From Patescibacteria group bacterium (GTDB taxonomy: Bacteria; Patescibacteriota; Minisyncoccia; Phycocordibacterales; Phycocordibacteraceae), in contig SCVI01000039.1 of NCBI GenBank assembly GCA_004296925.1, forward strand, positions 1 through 43,300: a DNA stretch of 43,300 nt, read 5' to 3'. The first letter of the stretch is position 1; each line of letters begins with the position of its first letter. This document shows, piece by piece, positions 25,189-33,300 of the stretch. Under the pieces are notes generated by a model. That model searched no databases. It worked only from the letters and a program-made list of their open reading frames with translations, and was not told where the DNA came from. Both the position numbers and the translations under genes were made by a program.

Positions 25189-25881
25189 TTAGTGTTTGTG
25201 ATTTCCGATTTCAGAACGAACCTTCTCGATTGCGCGAGCGGCTGCGTCTTGACCTCCGAGACCAAACGCGAGTCCAACAGCAAGTGAGACTGCGATGACC
25301 ACACCCGTGACGAGTGTTTGTACAAAGACAGTTGCAACTTGGAGTTGTGCAAGTACGGCAAGGATTGTGAAAATCCAGATTGCCCACTTTGCAATTGATC
25401 CTGCGAGACCTGCTGACATAATGCCGGCAGCTTTTGCAGCACCACCAACCATAGTCTTAGCAAGTTCTGCCAAGAGCGCACCAACCAACACCATGATTAC
25501 CGCAACGATAACCTGTGGGAGGTATGACAACACCACCATTTGAAGGAACATGTTGACCTGTGTAAGGCCGAGCACTTCCAATGATGCCATTAAGAAGACG
25601 ATGATAAAGAACCACTTCACTAATGCGCCAAGGAAGGCACCTGAGTCAAGTGTGAAACCTGCGCGTTCAACAACATCGTTGAGGCCGGTTTGCTTCAAAG
25701 CAGCATCAAGTTTCACAGTCTTTAGAACTTGCGAAACGATACTACCAAGTGCAGCACCAACGAGCCATCCGAAGATGAAGATGATGATTGCAACAAGAAT
25801 GTTTGGCACAAATGCTATGAGACCAATCCAGAGATTCTGGAATGATTGCGTAAGCACATCTGCCCATGTTTGAATAATCAT
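25189..25881 (-). CDS. MscS-like TM-helix membrane protein (CmpX type)
   Basis: About 230 residues from the ATG at 25881. Five hydrophobic helices with the repeated pattern VPNILVAIIIFIFGWLVGAALG and YLPQVIVAVIMVLVGALLAELA, and a last helix ending LAFGLGGQDAAARAIEKVR, which resembles the pore helix and following segment of small-conductance mechanosensitive channels. It lacks the MscS beta domain. Such TM_helix proteins probably form or modulate membrane channels under osmotic stress; this is family knowledge, not shown here. An in-frame TTG lies 18 bases further upstream. Confidence 0.85.
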   Translation of the reverse strand: MIIQTWADVLTQSFQNLWIGLIAFVPNILVAIIIFIFGWLVGAALGSIVSQVLKTVKLDAALKQTGLNDVVERAGFTLDSGAFLGALVKWFFIIVFLMASLEVLGLTQVNMFLQMVVLSYLPQVIVAVIMVLVGALLAELAKTMVGGAAKAAGIMSAGLAGSIAKWAIWIFTILAVLAQLQVATVFVQTLVTGVVIAVSLAVGLAFGLGGQDAAARAIEKVRSEIGNHKH

Positions 25882-26003
25882 AGAGGTACGTCTATACAAT
25901 AAATAAAATAATAATGATGGGTTTATTCCCTACTAAAATGGTAGCACACCTGAACTCGCTAAAAGCGATGGTGTGGATAGCACAAAAAGGCTCTGCTAAG
26001 GAG

Positions 26004-26570
26004 TTACTTTCGCCCAATAATAATTCTATGTGAGAACTCAAGAATGTCTCGGAGTAACCGATCTCTTGCTTCGAGTCTTTCTCGAAAGGCCTTTGTTTCT
26101 AAGACCGCGTAGCGAAGCGGTATCGCTGAAACGTGTTCAGCTTTTCTAATTGCCTGCGCAATACGAGGGTCGTGAGGACGACGCGCAACGATTAATAAGT
26201 CCACACTGCTTTGCGACTCATTTGCTAAAATTCCTGTAGCAATTACAAGAGTAAGTGCGGGTACACCAGTGAATGCTCGCGCGAGTGTTCTATCGTCAGG
26301 GAGTGTTGCTTCTCCTAAAAACCTTTTCAAAGAATCAGCAAGTGGGTGAGATTTGTTAAATGCATACGTCGTTGTCTTCCCACTTTTTCGGGCGTTTAAA
26401 ATACCAAGTCTTGCGAGTGTTGATGTCTCACGAGAAATCGTTACTTTCGATCCTCCGATAGTACTCGCAACGGTGGATGCCGGGGCGCGTTCATCAGTAT
26501 TGAAAGCAAAAAATTTCAGAACCTTGAGACGTGTGGAAGAAGAACAAAATCGGACGACGTCTGGAAACAT
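26004..26570 (-). CDS. winged-helix regulator with nucleotidyltransferase-like domain
   Basis: 188 residues. Residues about 5-75 form a winged helix (LKVLKFFAFN ... VTISRETSTLARLGILNARKSGKTTTYAFN). The C-terminal part (ATGILANESQSSVDLLIVARRP) resembles a nucleotidyltransferase fold but lacks the GS...DxD catalytic signature, so it is probably a ligand- or protein-binding relic. Start supported by TACAAT (26577-26582) six bases before the ATG. A perfect 40-base palindrome lies 128 bases upstream and could be its operator, although it also lies directly after another open frame. Confidence 0.75.
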   Translation of the reverse strand: MFPDVVRFCSSSTRLKVLKFFAFNTDERAPASTVASTIGGSKVTISRETSTLARLGILNARKSGKTTTYAFNKSHPLADSLKRFLGEATLPDDRTLARAFTGVPALTLVIATGILANESQSSVDLLIVARRPHDPRIAQAIRKAEHVSAIPLRYAVLETKAFRERLEARDRLLRDILEFSHRIIIGRK

Positions 26571-26697
26571 TGGAGTATTGTACCTAGCTAAATGTTAAAA
26601 GTAAAAAAACTGATTCTTTGTGCTTTTTCGATGACTTTTCACGTAACTTTGCTTTTGACTTTATTCGTGATTCTGTTCGTAATTCTGTGAAATGTCT

Positions 26698-26737
26698 GGT
26701 CTAGTATAATTATGCTATAGCATAATTATACTAGACC
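26698..26737. repeat. perfect 40-base palindrome
   Basis: Left half GGTCTAGTATAATTATGCTA is followed directly by its exact reverse complement with no loop. Each strand contains a TATAAT box. It begins one base beyond the stop of the start-less frame at 26739-27110 and is not followed by a T-run, so it is not a typical terminator. Operator or cruciform site possible. Confidence 0.9.
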
Positions 26738-26738
26738 G

Positions 26739-27110
26739 TTAGATATTTGTGTAATTGACAGAGTCGGTGGCAGCGGACACGATCGCTGTGAGATTTTTTG
26801 AATAATAAATAGATGTGGTGAAAATAGATACACCACGAGGTGTCTGTCTAATCAATTGATTGGTCCCGCGATAAAATACATATCGTGGAATGTGTGTGGC
26901 ATTAATACGTTTAGTGATGCCGAATACATAATAAAGATTTGGGATGTGAACTGAGAAATGTATTGATGCACGAATGAGTGAAGTACGTTTAAAAAATAAA
27001 TAAAAACGCAGAACAGGTACATGAATAATAAATGCTTGTAAAAAACTCTTCGTAGTTTTTTTGAAAATTAGTACCTGATCTTCAACTTCCCCACTTTCAG
27101 CGTTTGTAAT
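26739..27110 (-). CDS. 123-codon open frame without a normal start codon
   Basis: The minus strand is open for 123 codons, from after a TAA at 27114-27116 to a TAA at 26739, in A+T-rich DNA where this is unlikely by chance. No ATG or GTG near the 5' end. An ATT at 27110 lies five bases after a TATGAT box (27116-27121), itself 17 bases from CAGACA, so a leaderless ATT start is conceivable. The product would have a hydrophobic, aromatic stretch (FIIHVPVLRFYLFF) and a mixed C-terminus (YYSKNLTAIVSAATDS). No family recognised. Alternatives: a gene that lost its 5' end, or chance. Confidence 0.4.
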   Translation of the reverse strand: MTNAESGEVEDQVLIFKKTTKSFLQAFIIHVPVLRFYLFFKRTSLIRASIHFSVHIPNLYYVFGITKRINATHIPRYVFYRGTNQLIRQTPRGVSIFTTSIYYSKNLTAIVSAATDSVNYTNI

Positions 27111-27121
27111 TTTTTATCATA

Positions 27122-27150
27122 AAAAATACCCAGACATATGTCTGGGTATT
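27122..27150 (-). terminator. terminator of rplJ-rplL
   Basis: Perfect hairpin AAATACCCAGACAT / ATGTCTGGGTATTT with a T-run on the minus strand, about 180 bases beyond the rplL stop. Confidence 0.85.
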
Positions 27151-27206
27151 TTTGATTTCGAGAATTACCGCCTTGGTCGACATGTTCTCGTTTCGAAACC
27201 TCCTCG

Positions 27207-27351
27207 GTCCGTGTTCCTAACACGGACACCTACGGAAAAGTTGAGTAATCGTCTTAGACGAGTTCAACTTTTCCTCCACTGGCCCGCATGTTCTCATGAC
27301 GGGCACGGCTGGCAATGTGGAGTGCTCGCGTTACGCGAGCTCCACCTTGCC
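27207..27351 (-). other. chain of four hairpins in the rplL 3' untranslated region
   Basis: Four consecutive inverted repeats: 27311-27351 (its 5' arm overlaps the rplL end and stop), 27282-27304 (GCCCG / CGGGC), 27234-27274 (GGAAAAGTTGA / TCAACTTTTCC with an inner CGTC stem) and 27207-27227 (GTCCGTGTT / AACACGGAC). None is followed by a T-run, so they are unlikely to be simple terminators. Confidence 0.7.
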
Positions 27352-27732
27352 ACCCGCCTCCTCAATTTTCTTCTTGAGGGCTTCTGCGTCTTCTTTCTTC
27401 ACACCTTCTTTCAATACTGAAGGAGCTGCATCAACGAGATCTTTTGCTTCCTTAAGACCAAGCGCAAGAGCTTCCTTAACTACCTTGATGACTGCAATTT
27501 TTTGCGCACCAAAATCAGTAAGCTTCACGGTGAAAGTTGACTTCTCTTCTGCTGCCTCTCCTGCTATTGCGGGACCTGCAACTGCAACTGCTGCTGCAGA
27601 GACACCAAACTTTTCTTCAAATACTTTCACGAGCTCATGGAGTTCCATAACGCTCATTGTTTCAATTTTCTCAACGATGTCCTTGAACTTTGCAGGGACT
27701 TCACTTAGGGTTGCTTGTGTTTCGTCTGACAT
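27331..27732 (-). CDS. rplL: ribosomal protein bL12 (L7/L12)
   Basis: 133 residues. N-terminal dimerisation helices (IVEKIETMSVMELHELVKVFEEKFGVSA), Ala/Gly-rich hinge, and the factor-binding C-terminal domain with FTVKLTDFGAQKIAVIKVVKEALALGLKEAKDLVDAAP and LKKKIEEAGGKVELA. Forms the ribosomal stalk with L10 and recruits GTPase factors. It follows rplJ by 25 bases; the A+T-rich gap has no Shine-Dalgarno sequence. Confidence 0.98.
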   Translation of the reverse strand: MSDETQATLSEVPAKFKDIVEKIETMSVMELHELVKVFEEKFGVSAAAVAVAGPAIAGEAAEEKSTFTVKLTDFGAQKIAVIKVVKEALALGLKEAKDLVDAAPSVLKEGVKKEDAEALKKKIEEAGGKVELA

Positions 27733-27757
27733 GATTATAATTTTATTTTTTAATTAA

Positions 27758-28264
27758 CTATGCTTTTTTCTCAGCAATTTGATTGAGCGCAATCACCATA
27801 CGCTGAATTGGCGAATTGATGATGTTTACAAACATACCTCGCAACATTGGTGTTGCGGGAATTTCTGCAACTTGCACCGCATCTTTCAGAGATAAGTAAC
27901 GTCCTTCTAATGCTCCTCCTAAAAAGCCAAGCTTGCCTTTAAACTTCTTTACGAAGCTTCCAAGGCTTCTTGCTGGAAGCGTTACATCGGTATCTTCAGA
28001 AGAAGTTGAGATGTAGGCCATAGCTACCTCACCTGGCATCTCAGGCATTTCGCCCTCATATCCTTTATCGGTAAGCGCTTTTTTAAGAAGTGTTTTTTTC
28101 ACGACAGTGTATTTCACACCATTCGTTCGAAGTGCGTCACGAAGCTCATTTGCTTCTTTCACATTCATCCCCTTAAACGCAACAAAAATAACCGACACCG
28201 CATTTGAAAGCGACTCAGTCACTTCTTTGAGTAGAGACTCCTTTTTTGCTCGAGTAATTGCCAT
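27758..28264 (-). CDS. rplJ: ribosomal protein uL10
   Basis: 168 residues. Typical order: N-terminal rRNA-binding domain (MAITRAKKESLLKEVTESL, VIFVAFKGMNVKEANELRDALR, VVKKTLLKKAL) and a C-terminal helix for L12 dimers. Anchors the stalk at the L11-binding region of 23S rRNA. No L11 or L1 gene precedes it here, although these often do elsewhere. In other bacteria L10 represses its own operon through the mRNA leader; a structured 230-base leader is present here too. Confidence 0.97.
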   Translation of the reverse strand: MAITRAKKESLLKEVTESLSNAVSVIFVAFKGMNVKEANELRDALRTNGVKYTVVKKTLLKKALTDKGYEGEMPEMPGEVAMAYISTSSEDTDVTLPARSLGSFVKKFKGKLGFLGGALEGRYLSLKDAVQVAEIPATPMLRGMFVNIINSPIQRMVIALNQIAEKKA

Positions 28265-28500
28265 AATAACTAGGTATTAGGTTCTAGGTTTTAGGTTTTA
28301 GTCTCGGAAAATCCGGAAAAAAACTAAAAACAACAACCGGATTAATTACACACGTTCTATAGGAGTTCGAGGCGGATCGACCGCGCCCTCGACTTAGGCT
28401 GGCAAACTTTCGTTTATTATCCTCTTTGAGAGGGCCAAGCTGTCTCCAGTCGTGCTAAAAGAGAGAGTATCACGCTCATCCCTCTCATTCAAGCTGGGAG
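28265..28500 (-). promoter_or_regulatory. probable rplJ-rplL leader (L10-binding type)
   Basis: No frame of note. The minus strand has several pairings: GAGGG / CCCTC arms around 28440 and 28490, a GAGGGCGCGGTCGATCCGCCTC hairpin near 28370-28395, and AATCCGG / CCGGATT (about 28308-28342). Near the gene lies a simple repeat of CTAAAACCTA-like words (28268-28304). Position and structure suit an autoregulatory leader, but I cannot match it base by base to the known L10 leader motif. Confidence 0.45.
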
Positions 28501-28503
28501 GTG

Positions 28504-28611
28504 TTACGTTACCAGTGCGCCAAAAACAGATATAACAACAACACTAATCAGGATAATTACAGAAAATCCTAGTAGAAATCTAAAAAACGCCGGTGTAAAA
28601 AGTCCTTTCAT
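28504..28611 (-). CDS. 35-residue single-helix membrane protein
   Basis: Starts MKGLFTPAFFRFLLGF and continues as one hydrophobic helix (SVIILISVVVISVFGALVT). It begins eight bases after the stop of the TPR protein gene on the same strand, so it is probably co-translated with it. No family recognised; I considered SecE but the conserved SecE segment is missing. Confidence 0.5.
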   Translation of the reverse strand: MKGLFTPAFFRFLLGFSVIILISVVVISVFGALVT

Positions 28612-28619
28612 GGTACTTG

Positions 28620-29429
28620 TTAGTTAGAGAGCTTCTCTATTTCAGCTCCGAAGCCGTCGATCTGAGTTACATTCCCTGCTTTTCGCGCTCTCTCTAATGC
28701 GGTTGTGTATACCTCGAGTGCTTTTACCTTGTCACCTCTGTCTCGGTAATACGCACCAAGGAGTCCATATGGGTCAGGATTCTCTGGGAACTTTGCACCT
28801 GCAGAAATAAGAGTGTCGACAGCAAGAGTTGATTCGGTCTTATAAAGATAACGATAAAGCTCGTGGAGTTCGAAGTATGGTGAAATCATTTTTGGATCTG
28901 CGGTCATTGCTTTCTTCAAATACATTTCTGACTTCGGAAAATCTTTGAGATTGTACTTATAGAGCTTCCCGAGATTCTCATACACAGTCGCTACCCCTGG
29001 CGCAGGCACTACTTCTGCCAAGAAATTCCACACATCTCTCGCTCCTTCATAGTCACTCGCTGAGTGATACAAAACGCCGAGCGTGAACCAATCATCAGCT
29101 CGATTCATGTCTTTCTTTAGCCTTATAGCCACATCTCCAATCTGCTTCTTCATTATTGCTTGTGCTTCCAGCGGAGTATTTGCTGGAAACTGCACCTCCC
29201 TATCCAAATTCGGAGCAAGTGATCTGAGATCTACTCCACCTACCTCCTCTATTGTGTAGTTGTCATTTCCTGAACCACTACTCTCTACAACCTCATTGTT
29301 CTTTAAAGAGTTTGACTGAAGAATGAAGACAAGTAATCCTCCTAATATAAGAGCCGACAGAGAAACGCCGATAACGAGCGGTAGCTTTGATTTTTTTTCT
29401 GGTGTAGTTGTTTCGTTCATATTGTTCAT
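28620..29429 (-). CDS. membrane-anchored TPR protein
   Basis: 269 residues. A signal-anchor helix (about residues 16-38, LPLVIGVSLSALILGGLLVFIL) is followed by a low-complexity acidic stretch and four or so TPR units (for example DDWFTLGVLYHSASDYEGARDVWNFLAEV and NPDPYGLLGAYYRDRGDKVKALEVYTTALERA). It is probably an external or periplasm-side scaffold. TACAAT (29432-29437) lies two bases before the first ATG and 11 bases before the second in-frame ATG (29420), which may be the real start. Confidence 0.8.
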   Translation of the reverse strand: MNNMNETTTPEKKSKLPLVIGVSLSALILGGLLVFILQSNSLKNNEVVESSGSGNDNYTIEEVGGVDLRSLAPNLDREVQFPANTPLEAQAIMKKQIGDVAIRLKKDMNRADDWFTLGVLYHSASDYEGARDVWNFLAEVVPAPGVATVYENLGKLYKYNLKDFPKSEMYLKKAMTADPKMISPYFELHELYRYLYKTESTLAVDTLISAGAKFPENPDPYGLLGAYYRDRGDKVKALEVYTTALERARKAGNVTQIDGFGAEIEKLSN

Positions 29430-29479
29430 ACATTGTAGGCTTAAACTCTTTCATCGGCAACGCACGCAACCGCAAACAT

Positions 29480-29500
29480 AACAGAGGTCCGACCTCTGTT
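29480..29500. repeat. REP-like palindrome R1
   Basis: AACAGAGGTC C GACCTCTGTT, downstream of the RAYT gene. Confidence 0.8.
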
Positions 29501-29508
29501 TAAATTAC

Positions 29509-29526
29509 AAAGGCCGGACCTCTGTT
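29509..29526. repeat. REP-like element R2 (degenerate)
   Basis: CAAAGGCCGGACCTCTGT, related to R1 but with an imperfect palindrome. Confidence 0.65.
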
Positions 29527-29543
29527 TTTGATTCTAGTGCAAT

Positions 29544-30221
29544 TCACTCATCCGTTGCATTTCGTAAAAAATTGAGGAGTTCCTCTAGGTCATTTTGTTC
29601 TTTCATAAAATCTGGGGCTTGATTATAGGCAATCAACTGACGCCATTGGCGCTCACCGACCGAATAATCATAAAAACTTGAATACGGGTAGGTCGCTAAA
29701 AATTTGCGCACCGCGTCGGGATCCTCAATCCCTTTTTCTTCCCAAAGTGGTTCAATAAGAGAGACAGGATTTAAATGTACATATGAAAATATGTATCGAA
29801 AATAAGGGTTCGTACCAACATGACGACTCTTAAAACGTCCCTGAAACAAAACACCGCTATGGGCGTGCTTGGCATTGAAATACATAGTATAGGCAGTTAC
29901 GACCTTTCTCATGAAGCGCGTAATCCCTTGATCTTCTTCTTGCCTCAACACAAAGTGAAAATGGTTAGGCATAAGAGTCCACGCCATAATACTGACGAGT
30001 GGTTTGCCGCGTACTTCTAAATCCATAATATCTGCAAAGGTCCGACCTTTGTATCTGCTAAGTAGTGCGCGAGTATCTACCGGAGCAATACTGTTTGCGA
30101 GAAAAAGGATAAGAAGTAATCGTTCGTAATCTTTATTTGAACGAAAGATTAAGTTCTTGTGAGCGCCTCGATTGTAAACATGGTATGTTTCCCCGATTTC
30201 GAGAGGTTTATCTCGTATCAT
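29544..30221 (-). CDS. REP-associated tyrosine transposase (RAYT, Y1/HUH)
   Basis: 225 residues. IS200/IS605-like Y1 domain: ETYHVYNRGAHKNLIF at the N-terminus, HUH motif in LMPNHFHFVLRQEED, then ITRFMRKVVTAYTMYFN, GVLFQGRFKSRHV and the tyrosine-containing YIFSYVHLNP. Single-copy RAYTs nick single-stranded DNA at REP palindromes and are thought to spread them. REP-like GGTCCGACC palindromes lie on both sides and one lies inside the coding sequence (30035-30051). TATTCT sits six bases before the ATG, predicting a leaderless mRNA. Confidence 0.93.
   Translation of the reverse strand: MIRDKPLEIGETYHVYNRGAHKNLIFRSNKDYERLLLILFLANSIAPVDTRALLSRYKGRTFADIMDLEVRGKPLVSIMAWTLMPNHFHFVLRQEEDQGITRFMRKVVTAYTMYFNAKHAHSGVLFQGRFKSRHVGTNPYFRYIFSYVHLNPVSLIEPLWEEKGIEDPDAVRKFLATYPYSSFYDYSVGERQWRQLIAYNQAPDFMKEQNDLEELLNFLRNATDE
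30035..30051. repeat. REP-like palindrome R3 inside the RAYT coding region
   Basis: CAAAGGTC C GACCTTTG, coding for YKGRTFAD on the minus strand. Confidence 0.8.
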
Positions 30222-30237
30222 CCAATAAGAATATCAC

Positions 30238-30278
30238 CCACCTCCCCTACAAAGGTCGGACCTTTGTAGGGGAGGTGG
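30238..30278. repeat. REP-like palindrome R4, extended to 41 bases
   Basis: Core CAAAGGTC G GACCTTTG extended by ACCTCCCCTA / TAGGGGAGGT arms into a perfect odd palindrome with twenty pairs, immediately upstream of the RAYT promoter. Confidence 0.85.
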
Positions 30279-30292
30279 AGATTTTTGGACAC

Positions 30293-30327
30293 GCAAAAAC
30301 CCGCCCCTTGTGAGGGCGGGTTTTTGC
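30293..30327 (-). terminator. terminator of the surface-protein gene
   Basis: GCAAAAACCCGCCC / GGGCGGGTTTTTGC with a seven-base loop, ending in a T-run on the minus strand, about 55 bases after the stop at 30381. Confidence 0.9.
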
Positions 30328-30380
30328 TGCTAACCCAAATTGTTAGCTGGAGTTTCCGTGAGGAAACTAAAGGTCAAGCC

Positions 30381-33300
30381 TTAGTGAGAGCGGGTTGCGT
30401 ACAAACCACCTGCAGAAAGACCTGGGACACCGTATCCGTTTGTCCAATCCTGATCTGCACGAGCTGCTGTAGTCGTGGAGTTAGGAGACCAAGCGAATGC
30501 AGTTGCTGAGATACTACCCGCTGCAAGCAATGGGTTAGCAGTAGCACCAGCTGCAGTTGATGGGAACGTTGAAGATCCGAGGATCTTAGTCGTTACCGCT
30601 GCGCCAGTTGCAGATCCAGAAATCGAGCCGCGAACCTCGAAGTATCGAGTTTGGCCAGCTGGAACTTGGATTGCAGTTGCTGTATTACCTGCTGTTGTGA
30701 CACCGATAGTGACGTTGCCGTCTGCTGGTACCGTTGCATCAACATTTGCCTGGAGGTCTCCGCTTGAGGAAACACCCGAGATAGCCTGTGAGTAACCAGA
30801 GTCAGTAAATCCGTAGATTGTTACGTTAGTGACCGAAGCAGTCGTAGTCGCAAGGTTAATTGCAAACTGCGTAATACCTACTGGCCCCTTAGCGTCAGCC
30901 GTTACCTTAAATCGCATCAAGCGACCATCGGTTAGACCCGTTGTTCCGTTGACTGTTGAGTCAAGCGCAAACGTTGGGAACGACTTAAATACACGAACTC
31001 CTGAAGTTGCAGATGATCCTGATGGGTAGATGGTCGTACCAGATGATACGCCCGAACCTTCCGCATTCAAGAAGTCAACAGCGACCAAGTGACCTGAGAA
31101 GGTTACTGGCTCACCTGTTCCTACATTCTGGAAGTTAGCTTTGATGGTAAGAGTCTTATCAGTGTTCTTTACGAGAGTCACAACACTTGAAAGTGTTGAT
31201 GTTGCTGTCGTGTTAGAACCTGTGAAGTACGCCTCACCTACCTGTGTTGCGCCATCCCAAATCGTAACCTTTACGAGGTCAGATGATGATGATGATGCAG
31301 TGTTGGTAAGAGTAAGTCCAACTTTTCTGAGGTTTAAGTCCTCATTAGCTGAACGGAACTTAAGCGCACCTACAGTGACGTCAGTAGCACCTGCAGCGGC
31401 AAGCGTGAAGCTTGGGCTTGAGGCATCAAGAGCAACCGTAGCAGAACCAGAAGCAACAGTCATAGTGATTGTTGCGCTTGTAGTATCTGTACCTGTGATT
31501 GTTGTTCCTGAAGTTGCACCTGTGAATGTGTAGGTAGAAGCTAGACCTGGTGCAAATGACCATGTACCTGCATTCGTTGCCGAACCAGAAACATTACATT
31601 TGATACCGATAGTCTTTACCGTACCCTTTGCAACCGTTACAGGATTATCAAGCGTGAATGTAACAGTTGCAATTGATGAACCTGAAGGATTTACAACGTT
31701 CGAACCAGTCGAAAGTTGTGTTGCTCCATCGAACGCTGCACATGAAGTGAGTTCTGTAACTACACCTGTTGCGTACGTCAATTTTGCTGGGATAGAAGCG
31801 AGGCGAACATCTTCACCTGATTGCGTTGCATCATACTGGAAGTTCGCGAAGAGAACTTGCGATCCACCAGGAGTGATGTTTTGCGAAGCAGGAGAGTTTG
31901 CTGTACCAACTGCGACAGCACCCGCTTTCACAGTCATGGTGTTCATAGAGAACACACCATTTGCTGAGAGAGAGATTGTGTTGCCAGTTGTTTCACCCTT
32001 AACGTTTGTCCATCCAGAAGATGGTGTTGAAGAGACGATGTACGTGGATCCGTTTGTTGAACTAGAATCTACTTTACCGCGAAGTGTATACACTTGGCGG
32101 CCGGTCTTGTAGGTAACTGAGTCAGTAAATGTAATCGTCGAAGCGTTTGCACTTACGTACACAGAGTCAACTGGACCTGCAACAACTGAACCGTTTGCAT
32201 CAACAAGAGTGACATTGGTCAATTTTTGAGCACCAGTTGTAGTTGCTACGTTAAATACGTGCGACTGGATTGTCATGCCTTCACCTCTCAAGTCAACTGC
32301 GTAACCACCGAGAGGCTGGTTAGAAAGGTTGATTGCGATGTTCTGAGCTGCAACTTCGTTTGCTTTACCAATTGAAGTTACTGAAGCACCAGAGATCGTT
32401 ACTTGAGTTGAGTAAACGAATGGAGTTCCGTTTGTGATTGTGAGAGTTCCACGAGATGAAGGAACTGCAGTTGAGCTAGCTGCTGGAGAGACACCATAGT
32501 TGTATGTCTGACCAACTCCGAAGATGTCAGTAGTTCGGTCGATATCGAAGACTACAGTGCGGTTTGCAGCACCTGATCCTACGATGTCGTATTGAACGTA
32601 TACATCTACTTGGTTACCCTTTGCAATTACTACACCTGAACCGAGATTCGTTTCGTAGTACTTACCATCTGAAGAAACAGTGGTTGGGTATGCAGTGCCA
32701 CCTACAACCGTTTGCACGTTTGCGATGTCAGTTGCTGATACTGAACCTGTCTGATTCCATCGGATGTTCTTAAGGCGAACGTCTTCAGAAGATCCTGCTG
32801 TAAGGCGAAGACCTGTTGTCTTGTATGCGGTTGTGCCGATTTCCTTCGTTTGGTTCGTATTTGCTGCGAACGCATTTGAAGTAGCAATCGTCATAGTACC
32901 GACAGTCAAGGAATTGTTGTTCACGTTGTGAGCACCAACGATAGGAAGTGATCCAGAAACGGTTGCTGAAGTGTTAACTGCAACAAGCGCGAGTCCTGGA
33001 GCTTCACCAGCGTACGAAGAAAGAGAAGATGCCATGTTTCCTGCGAGCAAGAAAGTCTTGGTTGTTCCCTTTGCAATCGTAAATGGTACGCCAACAGTTG
33101 CCTGGTGGTTTGAGTTGAAAGTCTTGGCAACACCAACTTGCATTCCTGTTGATTCGTCAACGAGGACGATACCAGCAAATGCAGCGTCTTGTCCGAGACC
33201 ATCTTTCTGTACCGTTACTGAGTTCACTGTTACGTCACCATCGTTACCGGCAGTGAGTGTGAATCGAGTAAACGGAACGCGCGTAGCACCTGCTGGTGAT

